A DNA stretch of 64,000 nt from Parus major. Its lineage: Eukaryota > Chordata > Aves > Passeriformes > Paridae. Positions within the stretch are counted from its first letter, which is position 1; every line of letters starts with the position of its first letter. Made by a program: the position numbers and the translations under genes. Where the stretch lies: assembly GCF_001522545.3 (NCBI RefSeq), contig NC_031776.1, forward strand, positions 25,205,995 through 25,269,994, read 5' to 3'. Of this stretch, positions 38,654-49,496 are shown piece after piece. The notes under the pieces are model-generated. The model was not told the DNA's origin. It saw nothing but the letters and a program-made list of their open reading frames with translations, and searched no databases.

Positions 38654-40605
38654 GAGTGGTACTTAGCAAAAAGGAACAGACTGAAAGTTTTTCAGTCCTG
38701 GCACAAATAGATAGACAAGCCTTAAAACAGAAAACAACAGCCTTAGTGATCTTCTGTGTGAAATCAAGGTCACTGAGGAATTTAAGGAGCGTGAGAGCAT
38801 CAGTCGCATGCCCAGCAGAAGCAGATAGGAGCTTCTGCTGTCTTTTATTCTAACTGGAGAGGAGTACAGGCAATGGCATAGGAAAAGACTGTCTGCAGTG
38901 ATAAAGCATCCTGTAAACCTTGTAATTCTGTGCCTCCTGTGAAGTATGCCAGAACTGCAGCAGAAGCAGCACAATCCAGAACTGACTGACACTGCCAAGG
39001 CAAGGCGCAAGCGCAGGAATGAGAGGGCTGCCATCCTCTCCTCACAGCTCAAATGTCACACAGAGATAAAGGTTACCATGAGTAACAAGTCTCATTTCCC
39101 AGGGAGAGAGCATGCAGCACCACGGCTCCTCACATATGGAAAGTGGTAGTGGAGCAGTGAGCTGGGTACACACACAGGCTTCGAGATTAGCAGCAACAAC
39201 AGAGCTGACTTCCCTGCTGTCACAGTGCCAGCTGCAGAAGTTTCATGCTGTTCCTAACTGATCTCTCAGTAAATCTTCAGGAACATGGAAGGAAAACTAC
39301 ACTCTGAAAAATTATGCACCCTACAAACAGGAACCCTTGCTGTGTCATTTCAGAGTGCTTTGAAAATGCAAAAATAGTAGGCTATAGGATCAAAAATAGT
39401 ATTGGCTTTGCTTGGGAGCCTAGGAGAACTTCTGCAGTCATAAGGACATATGGGCTCCTATTTTCTTCAGAATTTGCCTCAGTCCCTTGTATCCATTTTA
39501 TAAAATTGAAATTATAAAGAAACCATTGATTCTGAGTCCAAATTTAACCTCCTGATGGAATATGAGTCCTTCACAAAAATTTAAGCACAAAGTAAAAGAT
39601 GCATTTCATTAAATGTTTAGAAGCTTCAGGAACAGATTATTACACCAGGCAGAACAAACAATGCATTTTACTTAGTATTAAATATTTCACCTTGAGCATC
39701 TTATAACAATTGATATCTTGGTAACAATTAGCCAGCAAAGCCATCTTTGATGAGCAGAACGTGTCTCTAAGAAGTCAGGAACGCTGAAGGTGATTTGATC
39801 ATTTAAGGATTAGCAGGGAGGTAGGTGAAATTACTATTCCTGTGTTGTTGCCTGATGCCCAGATATAAATCTGGTTGATGACAGATGCCCTTTGCCCTTG
39901 CTCTCCACAAGTTAAAAAAAAAAATATCCATCATTAAAGCAAGAACATTTCATTACTTCCTTGTTGAATGTTCTACATCTCTTTCTAGTTATTTTGCTAT
40001 CGTTAATTTTTCTCATAGTAAATACTCTGGGCTTCTTGGCTTGTGCTGGTAACAGTGTTGATATTTCAGGGATGTTTCCATTATTGCTGAGCAGCACTTG
40101 CACAGAGTCAGGGCCTTTTCTGCTCCACACCCCACCTCACCACTGAGGAGGCTGGGGGTGCACAAGAAGCTGAGAGGGGACACAACTGGGACAGCTGATC
40201 CCAGCTGACCACAGGGATATCCCATCCCATCTGGCATCATGTTCAGCACACAGAGCTGGGGGAAGAAGGACAGGGAGATGTCAGAGTGATGCAATTTGCA
40301 TTTCCAAGTCATCATTACATGTGATGGAGCCTGGCTGTCCTGGGGATGCTCAACACCTCCCTTCCCATGGGAAGTGGTGTATGAATTCCTTGGTTTCGTG
40401 TCCTCGTGTGCATGGCTCTTGCTTTACCTATTAAGCTGTCTTTACTCTGACCCTGGAGTTTCCTCACTTTTATTCTTCCAATTCTGTCCCCCACCCCACT
40501 GTGGCACTTAATTGCTGACAGGGGTTAAACCATGACAAATACCTGAACTTTTCTCCCTTCTTTCTGTCTTTTTGTCTGTCTACCTATTAACAGGATTAGT
40601 GTAAT

Positions 40606-40635
40606 GCTTGATTGACTTCTCGTTGTCAATCAAGC
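40606..40635. repeat. perfect inverted repeat (11-bp arms, 8-nt loop)
   Basis: Arm gcttgattgac, loop ttctcgtt, arm gtcaatcaagc. Pairing is perfect with mixed base composition. It is the best short hairpin I noticed. Arms are too short for a microRNA precursor. Confidence 0.75.
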
Positions 40636-40777
40636 CTCTCTGCCTTAACAACCAAACAGTCATTTGGGTAGCAAATTCTCTCATTAATAGGAGGTGTAAT
40701 GGAGGATAGACTCAATTTAGCCTCCCAATATTTGTCCTTATAAAAGAGGGGACAAAAGTGACACTTCTGATTGCACC

Positions 40778-40799
40778 TTTTTTTTAAAAAAAAAAAAAA
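40778..40799. repeat. T-run followed by A-run
   Basis: Self-complementary homopolymer block, likely replication-slippage product. Confidence 0.8.
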
Positions 40800-40949
40800 T
40801 CCAGAATATCCCTGTTGGCTATTTGTGATGTGCAATACAGAGTAGTCATTGCTTCCCACCTCTCCAACATGCTTAGCGGTATTCTTGCTACAGTTAGGAA
40901 GATTGAATCTCTTTCTGGTTTTCAGTAGTCTTGTCCCCTCGGTAGCCCA

Positions 40950-41165
40950 CTAAACTGTGCAGCTGCAGCAGGGGAGGGGAGCAGGGGGTTTCCTGCCCTG
41001 CCTTTGCTGCTCTGCAGGCGCTGCAGCCGCATCCGTGTGCGCGTTGTGCCATCGCGCGGTGCTGCTGCCGCACTGCCATCTGCATCCCTGCTCCTGTCCT
41101 GCCAGGCTGCACACACGGTCCCCCATCAGCGCTGCCTCCGGTTCCTCCCCGGAACGGCTCCTGCC
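40950..41165. promoter_or_regulatory. CpG-rich patch, weak promoter candidate
   Basis: About 15 CpGs in 215 bases, including a tcgcgcgg cluster at 41053-41060, within otherwise AT-rich DNA. Several overlapping open frames here on both strands (64-91 codons) are explained by high GC and few stop codons; none shows a domain. Smaller and less dense than the 20.65 kb island. It may be a promoter, an enhancer or a GC-rich unique patch. Confidence 0.4.
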
Positions 41166-43640
41166 ACAAGGCTTCCCACAGAGCACTGCACCAAAAGCTC
41201 TACAGACACACTGGTGATGGCCAGGGAAGGAGCTGATGGGATCTGCCTAGAGGAGGACTAAATGCCTGTCCTGACTCCCTGAAGAAGCAAAATGAGGATT
41301 CATTTCTGTTCTATAGAGCTGTCTTCACTTGGATTCGGGAAAGATAGAGGGGACTGTAATCCTTTTTAAGCATTCTTTAACACTATCAAGTGATCAGCCC
41401 TTGTCATGTCCATTGACAACATCAGGGACGTGGGCACACAGTTGTCTCCTCCACTCTGTCTTGGCTGGCTTGTGCTAAATTCTGAAAAACTTTTTCTAGT
41501 GCTTCTTGCTCTGTAAGTAATAGCAACATTAGTGAGGTTAGAGACTGTTGAAAACATCTGTCTAATGGAATTCTAGTACATTTTCTAAATTGCATTATAT
41601 TTTCCAGTAGGTTCTGACAGGGAATAATCTGTCTCATTATCCAGATTTTCTATAGCAACAAAGTTTGGAGGACTGCAAGTATCTCATTCTTTCCTTCAGT
41701 TTGAATTTGTTTGACACAGTGGAAGTTTCAAAGACCTGAAATTCCCATACATTTTGCAAAACTAAGAAAAGATCAGAGATACTCTAGTAGAGCTTTTACC
41801 CAGAATAAAGAGTGGAGCATAAACTGACCCTTGGTTAGACATCAAAGTATGCACTTGAGAGAGCAGCTGGAAGACATAAGTCCACAGAATCACTGTCTTC
41901 TTTTGATATGCTACTTGCAAAATGACATATTATTCTCCCCTATGCATGCAGAGACAAAGCAACATTAAGTGAACATCACAAGTGGTTCTCACACTGCTGC
42001 AATTTCCTAACGAGTCATTTTATAAGGTCATGGCAATATTCTGAAATTGTTAAAACGACATCTGGGCTGGGGCTGCCTTTTGATCTAGAGGATTCCATTA
42101 TCATTCCTTTTTTACAGTTTATTGTAGCAAGAAAGCACAGAGACTGAAAATCTATAATCCAATATTTGTTTCTCAGGAATATGTATATTCTTATAAATAG
42201 ACAAAAAAAAGAACTCTTCTAGATAAATAATTTGTACTATAAAATTATTTCATGTAAGGCCAAATACAGATATCCATGTTTCTAATGAAGTACAGCCTTC
42301 TGAGTGAATTGTCACAGTAAAGCAAACAAAAAAATTTTAGAATAAAAATTCCTATTACCTGTAGATAGTAGGAAAATCCTTAAATCAATTCAGAAGAAAG
42401 TGTTCCCAAAAAGGGCATGAACAAAACCACACACCAGAAAGAGGTGATATACTACCAGAAGATGGAAAATGAGCCAACTGTATCAAATAATTCTGTACTG
42501 CTTTGATTACTCTTTTTTAATATTCAGCTTCTCTGAATCATAGTTTTGAGCCCCATGGCACAATAGGAAGAATGTGCCCATGCTATATGCAAGCCAAACT
42601 AAGTTGAACCTAAACAGTTATACCTGTTCTCCCAGACTCCTTTAAACTCTTCCTTCCTGCACTAATTGTCTTCATTAAGTTTTTCTTAGAATCTCTGTTC
42701 TCTCTGTATTTTTTCCAAGTGATGAAGGACTAAGGAGTCCATGACAAATAGCAATTCAGTCAAATCTATCTTAACTACTTTTCACTTTTGGCTTTATTTC
42801 ATCTTCTCAATTTCATCTGCCTTCAACTCCCTGAAACAATTCAGTTTAGCTTGAAGATTTTTTCTTATTATTAATACAATGGCTCATTAGATTAATCTCT
42901 GCTTAAAATTCATGTCCTTCTTTCTCACCTCTGAGAGACAACCACTGAAAAGCTGCCTTCTCTGACGTGTATTTACTGGCTGTTGAAGGTCACTTTCTGA
43001 AAAACCTATTTCCTTCCCCCAAAGTCTTAGGATTCAGGATGAATGGAAGATAATCCATATCCTGTCCTCTTCCTTTATAGCTTGTTGTTTTAGATTTGAG
43101 GGTTTGGTTTGTTGGTTTTTTTTAAATCAAAGGAGATTTAGAAGTGCTTGCAGGAATTCAGTATTTGTTATTCAAATTGTCTGTGCCACTGTCTTGACAA
43201 AGCAGCTGTGCTCTGAGAATGATGACATTTCTACCCCTCTGGGCTAGAAAAGGAAACTTCTGTCCAGACTACACAGATCTCTAGTGACATTAAAAGAGAT
43301 TTTCATGAGGTGGAAGGCAAACACCATTAAAAACTGTAATTTTTGCTCTTAAGAAATTATGCATATTTAACCAGATGTTTTTGAACTCATGCCACCTACG
43401 TAAAAAAACAAACAGCTTTTTTGAGAATTTGAGGATTATTTTACATGAGAATTTAATTTGTTTTAAAGGAAATGAATATGGATGAGGATATTTGAATAGG
43501 TTTAGTGTGTTTGTCAGTCACAATTGCCAAGCTGGGACTAATCTTGGTGATTAGTAAGGGTAGTGATAAAAAATATGTTTGTACCCAATGTGCCTCCTGA
43601 TTGGCAGTTTATTGCTCTTAGAGGACCAGATGTCAAAAGC

Positions 43641-43760
43641 CATATGCTAATACTCAGCACAGAACAATCCTCTGGTTTACGCTTTAAAATGCACCATCAT
43701 CATATGTCAATATTCAGCACAGAACAATCCTCTGGTTCATGCTGTAAAATGCACCGTGGT
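43641..43760. repeat. 60-bp tandem duplication
   Basis: Two adjacent 60-bp units, each starting catatg (43641 and 43701). They differ at about 9 of 60 positions (about 85% identity), so the duplication is not recent. The period is a multiple of three, so the plus-strand frame repeats as a 20-residue unit (STEQSSG motif twice), but that frame stops shortly after and has no other coding support. Confidence 0.9.
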
Positions 43761-44210
43761 TGTCACTGCTGAGCAGTGAGAGAGCAGCAGCCCTGAAAGA
43801 CAAGAGCCCTTTCAGGCAAAAGCAGCATTTGCTGCAGCAGTTGGCAGAGGGGAAGCGGGGGCTGCTGGGGCTGCTCCAGGCTCTGCTGGCATCTTATGGC
43901 GACCATCAGGGAAGGAGATGTGAAATATTTTACCTAAACTGCACTTCATACTTATTTAAACCAGGAATTATTTTCTCTTTACACAGCATCTGGCATAGTG
44001 TGGTTCTGCCTCATTACTGGAGGTGCAGCAATGGAGTTACCAAATCAGAATTAAAAAGTGTGCTACGTGAAAAGTGCATTAAAATGGAAAAAAAGCTTTT
44101 GGATATCAATGACTTAAAATGTCTTGTGTTTATATAGGATTGGAGTTCACGATCTTCCTTAGCAGGGGAAGTTTATATATAACTGGAATGATGAGTTTTG
44201 AATATAGAAT

Positions 44211-44330
44211 TAGAAATAAAAAAAAAAAAAAAAACACAACAAACCTTCTATTAACTGGTTTCTTTAGAAATAGAAATGCAAGCAAAAAAAAAAAGAACAA
44301 ATTAAAAAAAAAAATTAAAATAAAGTATGG
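44211..44330. repeat. A-rich low-complexity block
   Basis: Three long A runs separated by mixed sequence. Possibly decayed poly-A tails; no retroelement body recognised. Confidence 0.8.
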
Positions 44331-44553
44331 AGGGATAAATACACCCTAGAAGCATTTCACTTACATAAAAACAAAGCCAGCTTCTGCCTGCAGTCAAACC
44401 TTCCAGCCCTAAAAAGCAGTGATACAAAGTTTGACTGAAGGTAGGATTAGGATAGGATTATTCTGGTCCTATTTTCCATATGCCAAATACATTAACCATA
44501 ACAGTTCCAGGTAATGTTAGCCATAATGCCAAGGAAATAACTGCCAGAGCCAT

Positions 44554-44616
44554 CAGCATTTTGCTGTCCACCTGACCAAACTACAGCATTTTGCTGTCCA
44601 CCTGACCAAACTACAG
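44554..44616. repeat. perfect 30-bp tandem duplication
   Basis: Two identical 30-bp units (44554-44583 and 44584-44613) followed by the first three bases of a third. Perfect identity suggests a recent event and possible copy-number variation between individuals. The period is a multiple of three, so a minus-strand frame repeats VVWSGGQQNA, without other coding support. Confidence 0.92.
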
Positions 44617-47600
44617 GGACAGCAATGGACAGGTCTCTCTCAGGACAAACCTGTAGAAATGCAGAGAACCAACAAGATTTCCAGCCACTGCCAGCAATAA
44701 GCAAACCCACCAAGCTGTTCTTAAAGGCAATGGTGTTCTGCAACACACTGCTGCAATTTCCTTAGGATTATTCTGAATTTTCAATGCCTTCTGATTTGAT
44801 AGTTGCTGCAGAAAAAACCCTTCTATTTCAGAGATCAGTTGAGTTGAACAGCACTCACAGTAGCTGGTCTTACAGATTGTTAACCTCATTTTACATCCCA
44901 TTCTCTTGTACAGACACTGAAATGAGCACAGATTTGTACCTGCTTAATTCCATCTCCAAATGCATCTACAGCCATAGCCTAAATGGAAAGTGTCTCTTTG
45001 AAACATCTCCATTCCAGGCTGTATTTTGACGCAAGATGAGAATTATAAAAGCCTGGCAAAAAAAAATGATCACTTGAGTTTTTTTCTTTAAGGAGAATAT
45101 TCGGGTTTCAGTGTGCCAGTGCTAGAATTTCAGACTTTTGGAAAGTCGGTCTAGAGCACATTTAAATTGGAGGAGAAGATATTCGGTGACATCCTGTTCC
45201 TGTACAGCTGTATTACACCTGGCATGAGTTTCCACTTCAGTCTGGGCTTTGGAGAGCTCTGTCTCATTCTCAAGAACTGACAATATGCTCTGGGTGAAGG
45301 AGGTATTAATCCAGTTCTTATGCTGTTCCACTCTTTTTTTTTCTCCTCAGAGTACCAATGTAGTAAGGGCGTATGCTTCTCCATAATGGTCATCTCATTT
45401 GCACCATCTAATGAAATTCTTTTCACGAGTTGTGTAATCCCACACTAATTAAAGAGGGCTTAACAGACCATTACATCTCCATTAACATCACCTTGCGATC
45501 CTCTTGGAAGGTGTCATACACAGGGAGGACTGAACAGGAAGGAGCACGATGGGGGTAAATGAGCTTCTGGAGGAAAATGGTCCTGTGTATCTGTAGGAGA
45601 CAATGTTTGAGGACAAAGGTGCGTGTTACATGCTCCGTGGTATGTAGATTATGCTTATTTTACTGTCATTCCCTCTTTGTTTTTAGCTTTGTTGGGAGAG
45701 GATCTTGGCAGAACATGCTGGAATGTCCCAGGCTTCAGAGGATGCTGTGATCACTGTGACAGTGCTGCTGGGATTGTGATGGCTGAGGTTAAAAAAAAAA
45801 AATACTTATAATGGCATCTTCAGAGAGTGCACATACTCCTGCAGAAGTAAGTTCAGAACAGTTGTAGACTGTGCGGCCGGGGAATGATGCACAGATCTGT
45901 CTTTTACAGGGCTTTGAACCAGAGCTGGTTTGGAGCCTGCCAGCTGGGAAATGCAGACAGGGTTGGTATGCAAACCCTGAGCCCCAAATTATTGATGTGC
46001 CCTGTAACACCTTAGTTCTAACGTGTTTCTTGAAAGCTGGTTTAATATTTCACTGAAGGCTTTGACAAGGTGAAGCTCCAGTAAATTTCAGAAAGACTCA
46101 TCTGCTGTCTTTGTCTGGTGAGAAGAATGAGCTTTGAGATGCTCCAACGATTTGTACAAACTAGTCTTGGGCTCCCTGAATTTTCCCAGTGTTTTTCAGT
46201 CTGATAGTTTTATTAACTGCTTTTCTAGTACTGTATTATAAATCCATTAATTTATTTAGTTTGGGCTGCAATACTGACTTGGTGAGTGGTGTTCTACAGA
46301 AAAGTAAGCTTAAGAGAATAGTAGCTTAACAGTTTATTGAAAAGATTAACACAACTACAGTGGTTTGTTTATTTCTGTAAAGGATGTAGGCTAAAAAAGG
46401 GGTTTTTTAAATAAGCAGGATCACTTGTAGTTTGTTTTCTGTTTTACAAAGGGGGAGAAAAATCAGCCAGGATGAAACTTCATTATGGTTTTCCCATCAC
46501 ATAAATGAGAAATGCTGAAGCTTTCTCCTATGTATTACTAGTCCCTTAACAAAATTATTTATGGTTAGGATGAGCTCTACCTTGACAGATTTTTTTTCTC
46601 ATGTACTTTGGTAAGGTGATTAAAATCAATGACTTAAAATGTCCAGAGCATTGCATCTCAGGAGAGCCCTGTCCGTGAAAGTGGTTTACAAAGTCACTTA
46701 CAATCTTGCTGTGAATCATAATTGATTGGCTGCTTTAAACACCAAAATATTTATAAGAACCTAGCTGAAAATCATGAGCTGTCAAGATCTAAAGGGCTGA
46801 GGGACTTCTGAATTGTCTGCTATTAGATTGGATCAAACTTTTTTAAGAGGTAGGAATACAGGGAACCATAACTGCACACAGATAATTATCTCTAGGGATG
46901 TTAATTAATTTCCGCCTGCTAAAAATCACTCGACTTTGGACTTAACAAAGATGAAACTTCCCTTTCATTTGTTACAAGACCATATATTCTGCAGCATTAG
47001 CACTAATATAATGGACATGTTTTATTTTTTCAGCTTATACTCCAAGAGGTCATGTAATTTTAAAGTTTCTGATTACTCCAAATTTAATGATTCTGGGGAG
47101 AAAAATCTCTAAAGTTTGATTCACTGAGTCTTAACAAGTAATGCAGATGCTACAAGTCACAGTCTCATAAGCCCTTAATTTACAATTTTTTTCCAGCACA
47201 CATTTTATATCTGAGTCACCTTGCTAGCAAGTGCACTTAGTAAAGAGAGGATAGTGCTCTCAGGGCAGGGTTGTTCAGGCTCTGTTTGTTAAGCTGACTT
47301 AGAATGACCCTGGTATGGCTGAGACTTTCAATATTTATTTGAATCCCCATTTTTTTATTCTGGTTCAACCTCCACTTATCCCAGAGGCTATTTCTTAGTA
47401 GCTCATAACTGGTATGCTGGTAAGTCACTTTGGGGACGCCAAAGGAGATCTCTTTTTCAGAGGAGCTGGGGAATCCCTCTTTCTGGAGGAGGATAGGACA
47501 CCATCTCCAGATGCTCCAGATGTGCCCTTGGCCATGTTGAGCTGCCCAGACCCCTGTGTGAAACCAGGCAGTGAGTAAAGACAAATGACTCTGGGCAGGG

Positions 47601-49437
47601 AGGATGCTCAGGTTTGTGTGCTTTCATAATCTGGTTTTCGATACTGAAAAAAGCATTCCAATGTCCTGGGGATGCCTACCCAGGGTAAAGTTGAGAGTAT
47701 GCCTGGATATTGCTGGATATTGCCTTCTGAATGTGTTGTTCTGAAAAATCAGTGTAGGCTGCACAGGATGTGGTCTCACCATTTTCCTGACACCCTGGTG
47801 GATTTTCACCAGAAGAACTTTATTTCCTGAAATCATTCCTTGTGGGGTCTTTGGAAAAGCAGCTGTCATCTTGGCCTATTTTGTGTCCTCTCTCTGTCTC
47901 AGGGGAGAAGCAGATGGAAGCATTGGGCTTCTTCTCTTTTTAGATATAGTATGTCAAGAACATAATGGCTTCTGTAGCCGAGGGTGGCTCCTAGCCAGGC
48001 CAGAGGACAAAACATTTGTTTGCACCATATGTGGCCCAAGTGCTAAGCTTTAAGGAATGTCCAACAGCTCAAAGTATGGGTATATGAAGAGTTTGTGCTC
48101 TGACAGACAGGTGTGATGAGATGTCCCAGCTAAGTTCTGTGTGTAAGAGGAAGTGGCTCCTGTAGGTGGTTCTTCAGTGCTTCTCTCCAGGTACTCCATA
48201 GGTTCCCTTAGCAAACCTGGAAGCACTTCAGCCCCTCTCTTCTATTTAGATCCAATTTAGTGTCAAAAACCCAAACCCTTTCTTTTATCTTCTTTTACTG
48301 AATTCATCATTTAGCCCCATAGTCTGCACATCCTAATTGTAACTGCAGTTTTTTAAAATTGGAAGAAGGAGGACACAGTTTATCAGCACATTCATTTTGA
48401 TTTCCCGAGTATTACTGTAGACAGTATTTTCCCAATCATAGCTCTTTGCAGGCTAAAGAAGTTAGAAGCATAGAAATATCACTAGAACTCAAATGAATTA
48501 CTTGTGCTAAAATAGCCCCATGCTCCTGCAGGGTGTTGTGAATCATCACACTTGCAGCTTTAATTTAGAAGTACTTTTTTCATCTCTCAATCCCTGCAAA
48601 GCTGTTTCTAAGGCAATTCCTGCAACTTTTGGACAGTCCAAATTGATCCCAGACTCAGAGCAGTACTGAAATCCTTTACAGGTCCCCTTGACATCTGCTG
48701 TTCCCAAAACGGCTGGAGTGGCCATCTGTCAGTTTTAAGCCTACAAATGTCAAGTAGCCAGGATGAAAACAACCAGGAGAAGGCTGCAAACTCTTCTCAG
48801 CTGTGTCTGTCGTCTGAGCAAAGAACAGCCTTTAGCAGTTTATCTCATCTGTGAACTGTCACCTTTGGTGTCCCTGGTTCTCCCGGCTCTTCTGCCTCTT
48901 GACTCTTCCAGGTCTGCTCACAGCAGAGCTGCCTGCTCCTAGATTCTTCTCTCCTGGTAAGGGAACAACAAGGAACCGAGCAGACAAGGCATTAAATTTT
49001 AATGCTTTCTGATGCCAGAGGCTTTCTCTAGCTCCACTTAGGCTGTTTCGTCCTGGCCGTGATGGGAAGTGCTTGAACGTGAAGCACTCACACATTAGGT
49101 GGTGCTAAACTCCAATAAATGCGGGCAAAGTGATTCCTGGAGCTGTTCCCCATCTCATTTGTTGCCACTCGCCAAGGCTCTGCACTCGTCCTCATACTCT
49201 GAATGCTACCCTGCACAGAAGTGATTGTCAGCTCAGAAGCTTGCCAGTTTGCTGCTAAATTTCTCATCAAATAATTCGAGATTAAAAGTTTCCTGAGTAC
49301 TTTTTTTTCTTTCCCCAAAATTACACCAAATATTACCAAGCTTAGGAGCCTGAATTTGTTTTGGGACTTTCCTGCTCCTAGCTGCATCTCTGGTGCATTT
49401 GAGGGGCAACATAAAGTGAATCTGCTGTTGGGTATCC

Positions 49438-49496
49438 GGTAGAGCTTGAGACATGCTGCAGAGTATGTCTGGTAGAGCTTGAGACATGCTGCAGAG
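49438..49496. repeat. 33-bp tandem duplication (partial second unit)
   Basis: The unit starts ggtagagcttgagacatg at 49438 and again at 49471. The first 26 bases are identical in both copies. A minus-strand 180-codon frame runs through it with a repeated SAACLKLY motif, but shows no other coding evidence. Confidence 0.88.

Larger units (their letters stand above)
29208..40605. other. 11.4 kb of non-coding DNA, no gene supported
   Basis: AT-rich DNA containing a MIR-like SINE scrap (31728-31785), an A-rich tract (32846-32950), a short TTG repeat (34179-34193), a cluster of GTTAAT-type motifs (35563-35599), a 21-bp tandem duplication (38160-38198) and an A/T block (38580-38653). Open frames reach at most 129 codons (38663-39052 minus) and show no domain. 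Confidence 0.55.

Noticed and set aside
40894..41261. Six overlapping frames on both strands of the 41 kb GC patch
   Set aside because: Same explanation; mutual overlap shows at most one could be real, and none has a domain.
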